Assembly (NCBI RefSeq): GCF_014649855.1
Contig: NZ_BMTV01000004.1
Coordinates: 62,001-126,000 of the forward strand
Direction of reading: 5' to 3'
Length of the DNA: 64,000 bases
DNA from: Streptomyces roseolus
Lineage (GTDB): Bacteria > Actinomycetota > Actinomycetes > Streptomycetales > Streptomycetaceae
In this document: piece after piece, positions 33,177-43,294 of the stretch
Layout of the letters: every line of letters starts with the position of its first letter
Numbering within the stretch: position 1 is the first letter of the stretch
The notes under the pieces: generated by a model
The model's input: only the letters and a program-made list of their open reading frames with translations
The model's database searches: none
What the model was told of the DNA's origin: nothing
Translations under genes and position numbers: made by a program

Positions 33177-35285
33177 TCAGCCGATTCCGGGGATGAGGAG
33201 GGTGAGGAGCAGGTCGATGAGCTTGATGCCGATGAACGGGGCGATCAGGCCGCCGAGGCCGTAGACGCCGAGGTTGCGGCGGAGCGTGGAGTCCGCGCTG
33301 CCCGGCCGGTGGCGCACGCCCTTCAGGGCCAGCGGCACGAGGGCGACGATGATCAGGGCGTTGAAGACGACGGCGGAGAGGATCGCGGACTCGGGCGAGG
33401 CCAGGCCCATGATGTCGAGCTTGCCGAGCGAGGGGTGGGCGACGGCGAACATCGCGGGGATGATCGCGAAGTACTTCGCGACGTCGTTGGCGAGGGAGAA
33501 GGCGGTCAGGGCTCCTCGGGTGATGAGGAGTTGCTTGCCGATCTCGACGATCTCGATGAGTTTGGTCGGGTCGGAGTCGAGGTCGACCATGTTGCCGGCC
33601 TCCTTCGCGGCCGACGTGCCCGTGTTCATCGCCACGCCGACGTCCGCCTGCGCGAGCGCGGGCGCGTCGTTCGTGCCGTCGCCGGTCATCGCGACGAGCT
33701 TCCCGCCGGCCTGCTCGCGCTTGATGAGGGCCATCTTGTCCTCGGGGGTGGCCTCGGCGAGGAAGTCGTCGACCCCGGCCTCCTCGGCGATCGCCTTCGC
33801 GGTCAGCGGGTTGTCACCCGTGATCATGACCGTCTTGATGCCCATGCGGCGCAGCTCGTCGAACCGTTCCCGCATGCCCTCCTTGACGACGTCCTTCAGG
33901 TGGACCACGCCGAGGACGCGCGCGCCGTCGCCGTCCTCCACGGCGACGAGCAGCGGGGTGCCGCCGGCCCGGGAGATCCGGTCCGTGAGCGCCCGCGCGT
34001 CCTCGGCGACGGTGCCGCCCCGCTCCTCGACCCATGCCACGACCGAACCGGCCGCGCCCTTGCGGACCTTGCGTCCGTCGACGTCGACGCCCGACATGCG
34101 GGTCCGGGCGGTGAACCCGATCCAGGCGGCGTCGGCGAGTGCGCCCCGGTGGAGGTCGCGCGGCCCGTGCTTCTCCTGGGCCAGGGCCACGATCGAACGG
34201 CCCTCGGGGGTCTCGTCGGCGAGGGACGAGAGCCGGGCGGCGTCCGCCAGCTCCGCCTCCGTCGTCCCGCGTACGGGGACGAACGCGGCGGCCTGCCGGT
34301 TGCCCAGGGTGATCGTGCCCGTCTTGTCGAGCAGCAGCGTCGACACGTCGCCGGCGGCCTCGACCGCCCGCCCCGACATGGCCAGGACGTTGCGCTGGAC
34401 CAGCCGGTCCATGCCCGCGATGCCGATCGCCGAGAGGAGCGCACCGATCGTCGTCGGGATCAGGCACACCAGCAGCGCCGTGAGGACGACGAGGGAGGTC
34501 TGTTCGTCGGCGCCCGCGTAGATCGCGAACGGCTTCAGGGTGACGACGGCCAGCAGGAAGACGATCGTCAGGGACGCGAGGAGGATGTTGAGCGCGATCT
34601 CGTTGGGCGTCTTCTGCCGTGCCGCGCCCTCGACCAGGTTGATCATGCGGTCGATGAACGTCTCGCCGGGCTTCGTCGTGATCTTGACGACGATCCGGTC
34701 CGACAGGACCTTCGTACCGCCCGTCACCGCGCACCGGTCGCCCCCGGACTCGCGGATGACGGGGGCGGACTCGCCCGTGATCGCGGACTCGTCCACGCTG
34801 GCGACGCCCTCGACGACGTCGCCGTCGCCCGGGATGACGTCACCGGCCTCGCAGACCACCAGGTCGCCGATCCGCAGCTCGGTGCCGGGGACGCGTTCCT
34901 CGTTCTTCCCGATGATCCGGCGGGCGACGGTGTCCGTCCTGGCCTTGCGGAGGGTGTCGGCCTGCGCCTTGCCGCGGCCCTCGGCCACCGCCTCCGCCAG
35001 GTTGGCGAAGACCGTGGTCAGCCACAGCCAGGCGGTGATCGCCCAGCCGAACCGGTCCCCGGGGTGCAGGACGGCGAGGACGGTGGTGACGGCCGAGCCG
35101 ACGAACACCACGAACATGACCGGCGACTTCACCATCACGCGCGGGTCGAGCTTCCTGAGCGCGTCCGGGAAGGCGGCGAGCAGCTGCCGGGGGGCGAAGA
35201 GTCCGCCGCCGACGCGTCCGGTCCCGGTGGGCGTGCCGGCGGGCGTCCCGGTCTTCGGGGGCCGGGCGGGGGTGAGGGTGCTCAT
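33177..35285 (-). CDS. kdpB: KdpB, potassium-transporting P-type ATPase
   Basis: 702 aa P-type ATPase. Phosphorylation site [14 protein letters not shown] loop in [10 protein letters not shown], hinge [22 protein letters not shown] and [15 protein letters not shown] are present. The N-terminus carries a Thr/Pro-rich extension of about 30 residues, common in Streptomyces. Its start overlaps the kdpA stop (ATGA). Confidence 0.97.
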   Translation of the reverse strand: MSTLTPARPPKTGTPAGTPTGTGRVGGGLFAPRQLLAAFPDALRKLDPRVMVKSPVMFVVFVGSAVTTVLAVLHPGDRFGWAITAWLWLTTVFANLAEAVAEGRGKAQADTLRKARTDTVARRIIGKNEERVPGTELRIGDLVVCEAGDVIPGDGDVVEGVASVDESAITGESAPVIRESGGDRCAVTGGTKVLSDRIVVKITTKPGETFIDRMINLVEGAARQKTPNEIALNILLASLTIVFLLAVVTLKPFAIYAGADEQTSLVVLTALLVCLIPTTIGALLSAIGIAGMDRLVQRNVLAMSGRAVEAAGDVSTLLLDKTGTITLGNRQAAAFVPVRGTTEAELADAARLSSLADETPEGRSIVALAQEKHGPRDLHRGALADAAWIGFTARTRMSGVDVDGRKVRKGAAGSVVAWVEERGGTVAEDARALTDRISRAGGTPLLVAVEDGDGARVLGVVHLKDVVKEGMRERFDELRRMGIKTVMITGDNPLTAKAIAEEAGVDDFLAEATPEDKMALIKREQAGGKLVAMTGDGTNDAPALAQADVGVAMNTGTSAAKEAGNMVDLDSDPTKLIEIVEIGKQLLITRGALTAFSLANDVAKYFAIIPAMFAVAHPSLGKLDIMGLASPESAILSAVVFNALIIVALVPLALKGVRHRPGSADSTLRRNLGVYGLGGLIAPFIGIKLIDLLLTLLIPGIG

Positions 35286-36946
35286 GCTGCGAGTCCTTCG
35301 GCGAGCGGGCCAAGGGCGAGGGCCGGGAAGTAGGTGAGACCGGTGACGATCGTGATCGTGCCGACCAGCAGACCCGTGAACAGCGGCTTCTCGGTCCGCA
35401 GCGTGCCGGCCGTCTCCGGCACGGGCCGCTGCGCGGCCAGCGAGCCGGCCAGCGCGAGGACGAACACCATCGGCAGGAACCGGCCGAGGAGCATCGCGAT
35501 GCCGATCGTCGAGTTGAACCACTGGGTGTCCGCGCCCAGACCGGCGAACGCCGAACCGTTGTTGTTGGCGCCCGAGGTGTACGCGTAGAGGATCTCGGAG
35601 AAGCCGTGCGCGCCGGAGTTCGTCATCGAGTGGGCGGGGGTGTCGAGGGCGAGCGACGCGGCCGTGAAGCCGAGGACGAGCGCCGGGGTGACGAGGAGGT
35701 AGCAGGCCGCGCACGTGATCTCGCGGGTGCCGATCTTCTTGCCCAGGTACTCCGGTGTGCGGCCGACCATCAGGCCGGCGAGGAACACGGCGATGACCGC
35801 CATGATCAGCATGCCGTACAGGCCGGAGCCGACGCCGCCGGGCGCGATCTCGCCCAGCTGCATGCCGAGCATCGTGATGCCGCCGCCGAAGCCCGTGTAC
35901 GAGGAGTGGAAGGAGTTCACCGCGCCGGTCGACGTCAGGGTCGTGGCGACCGCGAAGAGCGAGGAGCCGGCGATCCCGAAGCGGGTCTCCTTGCCTTCCA
36001 TCGCCCCGCCCGCGAGCTCGAAGGCCGTTCCCCGGCCCGCGAATTCGGTCCACATCATCAGCGCGGTGAAGCCGATCCAGATCACGGCCATCGTGCCGAG
36101 GATCGCGTAGCCCTGCCGCAGCGAGCCGACCATCCGCCCGAAGGTCCGGGTCAGCGCGAAGGGGATGACGAGGATCAGATAGATCTCGAAGAGGTTCGAC
36201 AGCCCGTTGGGGTTCTCGAAGGGGTGGGCCGAGTTGGCGTTGAAGTACCCGCCGCCGTTCGTGCCCAGTTCCTTGATGACCTCCTGCGAGGCCACCGCGC
36301 CGCCGTTCCACTGCTGCGGACCGCCGGTGAACTGCCCGACCTCGTGGATCCCGGAGAAGTTCTGGATCACCCCGCAGGCGACCAGGACGAGGGCGCCGAT
36401 CACCGAGATCGGCAGGAGGATCCGGACGACGCCCCGGACCAGGTCGGCCCAGAAGTTGCCCAGTTCACCGGTGCGGGACCGGGCGAAACCGCGTACGAGT
36501 GCGACCGCGACGGCCATGCCGACGGCCGCCGACACGAAGTTCTGCACGGCGAGGCCGCCGGTCTGGACGACGTGGCCCATGGTCTGCTCGCCGGAGTACG
36601 ACTGCCAGTTGGTGTTGGCCACGAACGAGGCGGCGGTGTTGAAGGCCTGGTCGGGGTCGATCGACACGAAGCCCAGCGAGCCGGGCAGCGAACCCTGCGC
36701 CCGCTGGAGCCCGTACAGGAACAGCACGCCGACCGCGGAGAAGGCCAGCACCCCACGCAGGTACGCGGGCCAGCGCATCTCCGCCGAGGGGTTCGCGCCG
36801 ATCGCCCGGTAGACCCACTTCTCGGGTCTCAGGTGCTTCTCCGAGGAGTACACGCGCGCCATGTGGTCGCCGAGCGGTCCGTACGACAGACCGAGGGCGG
36901 CCACCAGCGCGAGGAGCTGGAGGACTCCAGCGAGGACAGGACTCAT
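35282..36946 (-). CDS. kdpA: KdpA, potassium-translocating subunit
   Basis: 554 aa. The four selectivity-filter-like loops are visible: [55 protein letters not shown] and [12 protein letters not shown]. It provides the K+ path of the Kdp complex. No kdpDE sensor genes are in the window, so control from here cannot be judged. Confidence 0.97.
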   Translation of the reverse strand: MSPVLAGVLQLLALVAALGLSYGPLGDHMARVYSSEKHLRPEKWVYRAIGANPSAEMRWPAYLRGVLAFSAVGVLFLYGLQRAQGSLPGSLGFVSIDPDQAFNTAASFVANTNWQSYSGEQTMGHVVQTGGLAVQNFVSAAVGMAVAVALVRGFARSRTGELGNFWADLVRGVVRILLPISVIGALVLVACGVIQNFSGIHEVGQFTGGPQQWNGGAVASQEVIKELGTNGGGYFNANSAHPFENPNGLSNLFEIYLILVIPFALTRTFGRMVGSLRQGYAILGTMAVIWIGFTALMMWTEFAGRGTAFELAGGAMEGKETRFGIAGSSLFAVATTLTSTGAVNSFHSSYTGFGGGITMLGMQLGEIAPGGVGSGLYGMLIMAVIAVFLAGLMVGRTPEYLGKKIGTREITCAACYLLVTPALVLGFTAASLALDTPAHSMTNSGAHGFSEILYAYTSGANNNGSAFAGLGADTQWFNSTIGIAMLLGRFLPMVFVLALAGSLAAQRPVPETAGTLRTEKPLFTGLLVGTITIVTGLTYFPALALGPLAEGLAA

Positions 36947-36954
36947 CTCGGGGC

Positions 36955-37044
36955 TCAGAACCTCTCGGGCTTGACGAGGGCGAGGACGAGATAGCCCAGC
37001 AGGGCGGCGGCCACGAGGAGACCGACGACGTTCTCGGCACTCAC
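36955..37044 (-). CDS. kdpF: KdpF small membrane subunit
   Basis: 29 aa: [20 protein letters not shown] followed by LALVKPERF, a single membrane helix ending in the conserved LVKPERF of KdpF. It stabilises the Kdp complex. The GTG start overlaps the stop of a smaller membrane peptide, and kdpA follows after eight bases. Confidence 0.92.
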   Translation of the reverse strand: MSAENVVGLLVAAALLGYLVLALVKPERF

Positions 37045-37124
37045 GGCTTCGCCACCCCCTTGGCGATGAGCGCCACCAGCGCGAAGACCGCGAGCGTGGT
37101 GGCGACGAAGGCCAGATCGGCCAT
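37041..37124 (-). CDS. 27-aa membrane peptide heading the kdp operon
   Basis: [20 protein letters not shown] followed by AKGVAKP: one transmembrane helix with a basic tail. An ATG with GGGAGTCACG upstream and a GTGA overlap with kdpF make it likely to be translated. Similar peptides precede kdpF in other Streptomyces. The function is unknown; it may act with the Kdp pump. Confidence 0.75.
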   Translation of the reverse strand: MADLAFVATTLAVFALVALIAKGVAKP

Positions 37125-37459
37125 CGTGACTCCCTGGGGAAGGAAGAGAGGATTCTCGGACGAGATGAGGAAACCCCCTCCCCGGGCCCCCACCGCCTCC
37201 GTTGACGTGCCCCTAACGCCGCGAATGCCCGTCTTGACGCTTCCCCTACGACCCGGCCCGTCCGGGGCTCCCCCATTGCCAGTGACCTTCCGGCCGCTTA
37301 TCTTCGAGCCACACCTACGGACCGGGATGCTCGTCAGTCCCGGGGCGGTCCGCCGTTCACGGGCCGGACGGCGGGGGGCGCACGACCGCGGGACGCGGGC
37401 GCGCCGGACGCCGGGCGTACGGGATACCCGTATCCGCGTACCCGCAGGAGCTGAACCGC
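37125..37459. other. Divergent promoter region of kdp and uricase
   Basis: 335 bp without a gene. It must hold the kdp promoter on the minus strand and the uricase promoter on the plus strand. On the minus strand two CGTCAA words lie about 40 bp apart (37202-37240 area). Next to uricase there is GATACCCGTATC (37428-37439), a palindrome. I looked for a ydaO (c-di-AMP) riboswitch and could not recognise one. Confidence 0.45.
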
Positions 37460-38380
37460 ATGAGCAAGCACGTCCTGGCCCAGAACCAGTACGGCAAGGC
37501 CGAGAACCGCATCGTCAGGATCGCCCGCAAGGGCGGCGAGGACGGCGCCTGGCACGAGATCCGCGACCTGAACGTGTCGGTGGCGCTGCGCGGCGAGTAC
37601 CGCGACGTCCACCTGACCGGCGACAACGCCAACTGTCTGCCGACCGACACCACCAAGAACACGGTCTACGCCTTCGCCAAGGAGCACGGCATCGCCTCCC
37701 CCGAGGCGTTCGCGATCCTCCTCGCGAAGCACTTCGTGACCTCCCAGCCGGTGATCCGCGAGGCGCAGATCCGCGTCGAGGAGTACGCCTGGGAGCGGAT
37801 CCCGGTGCCGACCCGCAAGGAGCAGCACTCCTTCGTCCGCAAGGGCCAGGAGGTGCGCACCGCGCAGGTCACCTACAGCGAGACCACCGGTCTCCAGGTG
37901 CTGTCCGGTCTGAAGGACCTGACCGTGATGAACTCGACCAACTCCGAGTTCCACGGCTTCATCAAGGACGAGTACACGACGCTCCAGGAGGCGTACGACC
38001 GGATCCTGGCCACCAAGGTCACCGCCCGCTGGGCGAACTCGGCCACGGCGGCGGCGGACCCGGAGCACGACTGGGACCGCTCGTACGAGAAGGCCCGCCG
38101 GCACATGCTGGAGGCGTTCGCGGAGACGTACAGCTACTCGCTCCAGCAGACCCTGCACGCGATGGCCTGCCGGGTCCTGGACCACGTGCCCACCGTCAAC
38201 GAGGTGCGGCTGAACCTGCCGAACAAGCACCACTTCCTGGTGGACCTGGAGCCCTTCGGCCTGAAGAACGACAACGAGGTGTACTTCGCGGCCGACCGCA
38301 TGTACGGCCTCATCGAGGGCACCGTCCACCGCGACGGCGTGCAGCCGGTGATCGCCACGTCCGACTGGATCACCGCCTGA
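37460..38380 (+). CDS. Urate oxidase (factor-independent urate hydroxylase)
   Basis: 306 aa, normal uricase length, with two tunnelling-fold repeats. Key segments are NQYGKAENRIVRIARKG, the catalytic Lys/Thr region GDNANCLPTDTTKNTVYAFAKEHG, STNSEFHGFIKDEYTTL, and LPNKHHFLVDLEPFGL near the end. It oxidises urate to 5-hydroxyisourate in purine breakdown. The other purine catabolic genes are not adjacent in this window; a PucR-type regulator occurs at 41098-43137. Confidence 0.95.
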   Translation: MSKHVLAQNQYGKAENRIVRIARKGGEDGAWHEIRDLNVSVALRGEYRDVHLTGDNANCLPTDTTKNTVYAFAKEHGIASPEAFAILLAKHFVTSQPVIREAQIRVEEYAWERIPVPTRKEQHSFVRKGQEVRTAQVTYSETTGLQVLSGLKDLTVMNSTNSEFHGFIKDEYTTLQEAYDRILATKVTARWANSATAAADPEHDWDRSYEKARRHMLEAFAETYSYSLQQTLHAMACRVLDHVPTVNEVRLNLPNKHHFLVDLEPFGLKNDNEVYFAADRMYGLIEGTVHRDGVQPVIATSDWITA

Positions 38381-38390
38381 CGGGCACCCG

Positions 38391-38744
38391 CTAGAGCAGC
38401 CCGGCCGCCTCGGCCCCGAGCCATACGGCTCCGAGTCCGGCGGCCGGGCCGCCCACCGCGTTCAGCACCGCGTACCCCTTCGCCCCGCCCTCGTACAGCT
38501 TCAGCGTCTCGTACGAGAAGGTCGAGTACGTGGTGAGGGCGCCGCACAGGCCGGTGCCGAGGAGCAGGTGCGCCTGCGCCGAGGCGACGCCGGTGAGCAG
38601 GCCGAGGGCGAACGAGCCCACGACGTTGACGGTGAAGGTCCCCCAGGGGAAGACGGAGTCGTGGCGGGCCCGCACGGCCCGGTCCGTGAGGTGGCGCAGC
38701 GGCGCGCCCACGGCGGCGCCGAGGGCGACGAGCAGCCAGTTCAC
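38391..38744 (-). CDS. crcB: CrcB/Fluc fluoride channel subunit
   Basis: 117 aa, four membrane helices. The family signatures are GAPLRHL, WGTFTVNVVGSFALGLLTG and GTGLCGALTTYSTFSYET, including the polar-track Asn and the TTYSTF break. Fluc channels expel fluoride; actinobacteria often carry two homologues that may pair. The GTG start overlaps the stop of a small coupled frame. Confidence 0.92.
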   Translation of the reverse strand: MNWLLVALGAAVGAPLRHLTDRAVRARHDSVFPWGTFTVNVVGSFALGLLTGVASAQAHLLLGTGLCGALTTYSTFSYETLKLYEGGAKGYAVLNAVGGPAAGLGAVWLGAEAAGLL

Positions 38745-38866
38745 TCCGCCGGCACCCCTTCCGGGGCGTCGGCGGAGCCCGCCCGGCGCACCGCCTCGCC
38801 GACGACGACCGTCGGCCGCGGCGCCGGGACGGTCACGGGGCGCCTCCGCTCCTCCCGCCGGGTCAC
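38741..38866 (-). CDS. 41-aa coupled frame between two crcB genes
   Basis: Begins with GTG 38866 overlapping the upstream crcB stop (GTGA) and ends with TGA overlapping the downstream crcB GTG. Sequence VTRREERRRPVTVPAPRPTV, basic then acidic, with no membrane segment. The double GTGA overlap suggests it is translated or serves to couple ribosomes between the two channel genes. Confidence 0.45.
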   Translation of the reverse strand: MTRREERRRPVTVPAPRPTVVVGEAVRRAGSADAPEGVPAE

Positions 38867-39276
38867 GCCGGCTCCCTCCGCGTCCACAGGGCCCGGCCCG
38901 CGGCGACTCCGCCGACGACGGCGGCGAGCGCGGTGACCAGGGTGCCGCCCAGGTAGAGGACGCCCTCGGCGGGGCTGCCCGCGCCGAACAGGCCCCGGGT
39001 GTCGAGCGCGTACGTCGAGAAGGTGGTGAAGCCGCCGCAGAACCCGGTGCCGAGGAAGGGCCTCAGGAGCGGGTGCGGGGCCGTCGGGGCCTCGGTCGCG
39101 AAGACCATCAGGAGGCCGATCACGGCACAGCCCACCGCGTTGACCAGGAAGATCGTCCAGGGGAAGGCGCCGGGCGCGGTCGGCCAGGCGAGGGTCGCGG
39201 CATAGCGGGCGGACGCGCCGAGGGCACCGCCCGCGGCGACCGCCGCGACGACCGGCGTCTGCTCCCGGATGTCCAT
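38863..39276 (-). CDS. crcB: CrcB/Fluc fluoride channel subunit
   Basis: 137 aa, four helices. GASARY, WTIFLVNAVGCAVIGLL and GTGFCGGFTTFSTYALDT are the CrcB motifs. It forms a coupled operon with the shorter crcB. No fluoride riboswitch was recognised in front of it. Confidence 0.92.
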   Translation of the reverse strand: MDIREQTPVVAAVAAGGALGASARYAATLAWPTAPGAFPWTIFLVNAVGCAVIGLLMVFATEAPTAPHPLLRPFLGTGFCGGFTTFSTYALDTRGLFGAGSPAEGVLYLGGTLVTALAAVVGGVAAGRALWTRREPA

Positions 39277-39691
39277 GCCCCCAGGTTAGGGGTGGTGCGA
39301 GGCGCACGGGCCGCGGTACCGGCCTGGGGCATTAACCGGGTCCTGCCCGTGCCGCCTCGCTCTGCGATGGTCCGGCGACGGAGCGCGACGGGTCAAAGCG
39401 GGTCCGGCGAATCTGTCAGCTCCTCCCGGGGGTGTGGCCCGGCCACCACCCCCGGTGGGGGAGGTGGGTGCGGGGGCACTCGGGGGACGCCCCCGGGGTG
39501 GTTCCGGGGTGCCGCGCGGCCCGTACGGAAGGGGCCGAAGCGCAGGTCAGGGGCGGGGCGGTGGTCCGGCCACCATCAGGAGGCCGATTCGGGTGCCGGG
39601 TCCACCTCGTCGGGACGGGGGTGGAGGAGAGACGGTGGAGGGGCAGCGGGAGGCAGCTGCGCAACCCTCGGGCAGGACGGGCAGGAGTGTC
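39277..39691. other. 415-bp gap with a large hairpin
   Basis: No gene is seen. Around 39425-39455 CCGGGGGTGTGGCC and GGCCACCACCCCCGG form a strong stem. The word GGTCCGGCCACCATCAGGAGGC lies near 39572. The stretch is extremely GC-rich and probably holds promoters for crcB and the IS701-like gene. Confidence 0.45.
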
Positions 39692-40948
39692 GTGAGTACA
39701 TCCGTCGCAATCAAGCGCGGGGCGGCCGCCGTGGCCGTCCCGACGACCGTTCCGCGTCCCCGGGTCCGCGCCGTTCCCCGGGCCGCCGCGCCGCGTCCCG
39801 GCGCGGACGTCTACACCGAGCTGACCTCCGCGCTCTTCTCCGGCTTCGCCCGCCGCGACCAGCGGCTGAAGGCCGAGCAGTACCTGCACGGGCTGCTCAC
39901 CGCACAGGGCCGCAAGTCGATCCGGAACATCGCCGCGCAGATCGGCGGGCCGGCCGCCGAGCAGAGCCTGCACCACTTCATCTCCAGTTCCACCTGGGAC
40001 TGGCAGCCGATGCGCGCCTCGCTCGGACGGTTCCTGGAGCGCGGCGGGCATCCGCAGGCGTGGGTGGTGCGGCCGATGCCGATCCCGAAGGCCGGCGAGC
40101 ACTCGGTGGGCGTGGACCGGCGTTTCGACCCGGAGCGCGGGCAGGTCTTCCAGGGCCAGCAGGCCTTCGGCGTCTGGTTCGCCGGGGAGGAGCTGAGCGC
40201 CCCGGTCAACTGGCGGCTGTTCCTGCCGGATCCGTGGGTGAAGGACCGGACGCGGCGCGACCGCGCGGAGGTCCCCGAGGAGGCCGGCGAGGAGACGCTG
40301 GAGGAGTGCGCGGTCTCCGCCGCCCTGGAGACGGCGAGCTGGACCGACATCACCCGCAAGCCGGTGCTCCTCGACATCCGGGGCGGCGCGGGGCGGGCGG
40401 CGCTGGCGCGGCTCGCCGCGGCCGGGGTGCCGGTGGTGGCGCGGATCGGTGCCGGTTCGCGGCTCGCGATCGCGGACCGCTCGCTGCCGGGCTTCGGCGC
40501 GGGCCCGCTGCCGGCGGCTCAGATACTGGAGTCCCTGAAGGGACTGCGGCGACCGGTGAGCTGGGTGGACACGGTGGGCGGCGCGCGGACCTCGCGGACC
40601 TCGCTCGCGACGGCCGTCCGGGTGGCGCTGCCGTCGCCCGGCGGGGAGCGGATGCGGCCGCTGATGCTGCTCGGCGAGTGGGACGACCCGCGCCGGGGCC
40701 CGGCCCGGGTGTGGATCAGCGATCTGACGCAGGCGACGGTCGGTTCGCTGCTGCGGCTGACGAAGCTGGCGCACCGGGTGGAGCGGGACTTCGCCGCGGT
40801 CGGCGAGGCGGCGGGCCTGCGGGACTTCGTGGGCCGTTCGTACCGCGGCTGGCACCGGCACATCACGCTGGCCTCGGCCGCGCACACGGCGACGGTGCTC
40901 GGCTCGTCGTGGGACACGGCGTGCGACGCCCCGCGGCGCGCCGGCTGA
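39692..40948 (+). CDS. IS701-like transposase-fold protein, probably domesticated
   Basis: 418 aa from GTG 39692 with AGGAG four bases upstream. It matches the DDE-type IS701 group: RDQRLKAEQYLHGLLTAQGRKSIRNIAAQIGGPAAEQSLHHF, PMPIPKAGEHSVGVDRRF, QAFGVWFA, PVNWRLFLP, and the late RDFVGRSYRGWHRHITLASAAH. The first catalytic Asp of active IS701 (normally W.IDDT) is not seen, since the motif reads KAGEHSVGVDRR. No terminal inverted repeats were found. Such stand-alone copies are kept in Streptomyces genomes and may act as DNA-binding regulators. Confidence 0.75.
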   Translation: MSTSVAIKRGAAAVAVPTTVPRPRVRAVPRAAAPRPGADVYTELTSALFSGFARRDQRLKAEQYLHGLLTAQGRKSIRNIAAQIGGPAAEQSLHHFISSSTWDWQPMRASLGRFLERGGHPQAWVVRPMPIPKAGEHSVGVDRRFDPERGQVFQGQQAFGVWFAGEELSAPVNWRLFLPDPWVKDRTRRDRAEVPEEAGEETLEECAVSAALETASWTDITRKPVLLDIRGGAGRAALARLAAAGVPVVARIGAGSRLAIADRSLPGFGAGPLPAAQILESLKGLRRPVSWVDTVGGARTSRTSLATAVRVALPSPGGERMRPLMLLGEWDDPRRGPARVWISDLTQATVGSLLRLTKLAHRVERDFAAVGEAAGLRDFVGRSYRGWHRHITLASAAHTATVLGSSWDTACDAPRRAG

Positions 40949-41097
40949 CCCGCTCCGGTACGTCTTGCGGCCGGACGGTCCCGTCCGGCCGTCCGCCCGA
41001 GCCCGCCCCAACGGGCCACCGGGGCCGAGGGGTGCCCGTCCGCACGGCGCGGACGGGCGCCCACGCGCGCGTGGCGGGCGGGGTGCGGGGTCCGCGG

Positions 41098-43137
41098 TCA
41101 GTCGAGGGGGCGGGCCGGCGCGGTGGCGGCTCTGCGGCGGCCCAGCACCTCGCGGGTGCGCTGCAGGCGCAGGGCGAGCTGGACCTCCAGGACCTGGCCG
41201 GGCTTCTGCCATTCGGGGCCGAGGAGTTCGCCGATGCGTTCCAGGCGGCGGGAGACGGTGTTGGGGTGGACGTGCAGGGCCTCGGCCGCGTTGGTGGGGC
41301 TGCCTCCGGAGGCGAAGTACGCCTCCAGGGTGCGGGTGAGGTCGGTGAGCCGCTCGGCGTCGTAGTCGAGGACGGGTCCGATCGCGTTCTCCACGAAACC
41401 GTCGACGTCGTGGTCGTCGGAGAGCAGCATGCCGAGGAAGCCGAGGTCGGCGGCGGCCGCTGCGGAGCCCGTACCGCCGAGGGCGCTCATCGCGTCCAGG
41501 CAGCGCAGCGCCTCCGCGTACAGCGGGCCGACCGCGTCGGGGCTGCCGCCGGGTCCCGCGGCGGCGACGGAGACGGGGTGGCCGAGGAGCGGGGTGAGCT
41601 CCTCGGAGACCGCGGAGGCGGCGGCGGAGGCGTCGACTCCGGGAAGCAGCAGCACCACGCAGCCGCCCTGCACGGTCTTGAGGCCGGAGAGCCGGTACGC
41701 GTACGAGGACGCCCAGACCACGGCCCGGCCCTGCTCGCCGCCCTCGGGCCGGGCGACCACGAGGACGTGCGGTTTGCGCAGGTCCACGCCGAGTCGCCGG
41801 GCGCGCCGGGCGCTCTGCTGCGGGGCGTGCGGCGGGTCGGCGATGAGGTCGTCGAGGAGTTCGTCGCGGACGGGCCCCTCGGCGACGGCCGTGGAACGCT
41901 GCATCAGGAGGAGCAGGGCGACGGACTGGGCGACGAGTTCGAGGAGCCGTTCGTCCTCGTCGGTGAGGCCTCCGTCGACGCGGACGACGAGGCCGCCGAG
42001 GTCCTCGGAGCCGGCGATGACGGGGGCGACCCAGACGGAGTCGGCGGCGAGGACGGGCCGGCGCAGCGCGTGGGCGTCGAGGGAGGCCTTGGCGACGGCC
42101 TCCTCGTCGAGTCCGGGGAAGTCGCCGCAGGCGGCGAGGCGCCGGCCGCCGGGGTCGCGGACCATCACGGTGGCGTCGAGGGCGTCGCCCGCGGCCTTGG
42201 CGACGTGCGGGAGGTCGCCGCCGGCGAGGACCAGGTTCATGATCCGGCCGTGGGCCTCGGATACGTGCCGCATCCGGGCGAGGCTGGTGCGCACGCGGGC
42301 GCTGTCCCGTTCCAGTTCGAGGAGTTCGGCGCGGGTGCGGTCGAGGAGTCCGGCCTTCTCGACGGCGAGGGCGGCGAGGTCGGCGAGGGCGCCGAGCAGG
42401 GCGATCTCCTGCGGGGTGTGCTCGCGGACCCGGCGGTCGGCGCCGAAGAGGGCGCCGATGACGGAGTCCCCGCTGCGCAGGGGCACGGCGAGGATGGCGC
42501 GGAGGCCTTCGGCGCGGACGGCCTCGTCGCCGGGATCGACGACCTCGGCGTCGTCGAGGGCGGCGGCCGGGTCGGGGGCCGCGCCGCTGGTGAACCGCTC
42601 GTCGGCGGGGTAGTCGGGGGTCCAGATGGGTTCGCCGGTGCGCTGGACGACGCCGCCGAGGCAGTTCCCGGCGCCGATGCGCAGGCCGACGCTGAGACCG
42701 GGTCCGGTGGTCTCGCCGGTGTCGCCGCCGGTGCGGGAGCCCTCGGTGACGCGGATGTAGCAGGCGCCCCGGGGGCCGCGGAGCGTCACGTACGCCATGT
42801 CGAGGCCGAGGAGCCGGCGGGCGCGGCGGGTGACGATCCGCAGCAGGCCGTCCAGGTCGTAGCCGAGCGTCAGATCGCGGGCGGTGTCGGTGAGGACGGC
42901 GAGGGACGCGCCGCTGCGGGCGGCGCGGGCCCGGTCGGTGGCGCGCTCGTCGTGGAGGGAGCGGGCCAGGGCGACGGCCCGCTCCAGGCGGCCGAGTCCG
43001 GCGCCGTCGAGTCCGGCGAGGCGGGCCTCGTCGACGAGGGCGTCGAACTGGGCGGGAGCGCCCTGTCCGGCGAGCAGTTCCAGGACGGCGAGCAGCGCGT
43101 CGGCGCCCGCGCCCCGGTCCTCGCCCCGCTTGTCCAT
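41098..43137 (-). CDS. GAF-domain PucR-type transcriptional regulator
   Basis: About 679 aa from ATG 43137; starts a few codons upstream are possible. A GAF domain spans roughly 100-270 (LDMAYVTLRGPRGACYIRVTEG ... AILAVPLRSGDSVIGALFGADR). A coiled coil and a second GAF-like region follow. The C-terminus is the PucR HTH: LTRTLEAYFASGGSPTNAAEALHVHPNTVSRRLERIGELLG. PucR-like proteins often control purine or amino-acid catabolism. Uricase 3 kb away is one possible target, but no binding site is evident. Confidence 0.85.
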   Translation of the reverse strand: MDKRGEDRGAGADALLAVLELLAGQGAPAQFDALVDEARLAGLDGAGLGRLERAVALARSLHDERATDRARAARSGASLAVLTDTARDLTLGYDLDGLLRIVTRRARRLLGLDMAYVTLRGPRGACYIRVTEGSRTGGDTGETTGPGLSVGLRIGAGNCLGGVVQRTGEPIWTPDYPADERFTSGAAPDPAAALDDAEVVDPGDEAVRAEGLRAILAVPLRSGDSVIGALFGADRRVREHTPQEIALLGALADLAALAVEKAGLLDRTRAELLELERDSARVRTSLARMRHVSEAHGRIMNLVLAGGDLPHVAKAAGDALDATVMVRDPGGRRLAACGDFPGLDEEAVAKASLDAHALRRPVLAADSVWVAPVIAGSEDLGGLVVRVDGGLTDEDERLLELVAQSVALLLLMQRSTAVAEGPVRDELLDDLIADPPHAPQQSARRARRLGVDLRKPHVLVVARPEGGEQGRAVVWASSYAYRLSGLKTVQGGCVVLLLPGVDASAAASAVSEELTPLLGHPVSVAAAGPGGSPDAVGPLYAEALRCLDAMSALGGTGSAAAAADLGFLGMLLSDDHDVDGFVENAIGPVLDYDAERLTDLTRTLEAYFASGGSPTNAAEALHVHPNTVSRRLERIGELLGPEWQKPGQVLEVQLALRLQRTREVLGRRRAATAPARPLD

Positions 43138-43294
43138 CTCCCCCACCCCCGTCGTCAGGCCTAAATCGGGCACCTCGGAGAAAACCTGTCCTCGCGGCCG
43201 AAACTAATTCGGTCCCGGAAGCGGGTCAACGGTGACGTGCGGCACTTCATTCCCCGGGCTCCGCCCTCCCGTGGCGGGCGGAACCGACGGCGCG

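Noticed and set aside
31515..35333. 1272-codon plus-strand frame over the kdp region
   Set aside because: Low-complexity shadow opposite kdpC and kdpB; codon bias is wrong and no family is recognised.
37125..37330. ydaO (c-di-AMP) riboswitch before kdp
   Set aside because: The gap is long enough but I could not match the conserved core words.
39277..39420. Fluoride riboswitch before the crcB pair
   Set aside because: The conserved GGNGATGG...pseudoknot pattern could not be found.
38530..43164. 1544-codon plus-strand frame
   Set aside because: It runs antisense to crcB and the PucR-type regulator and out of frame through the IS701-like gene; composition-driven.
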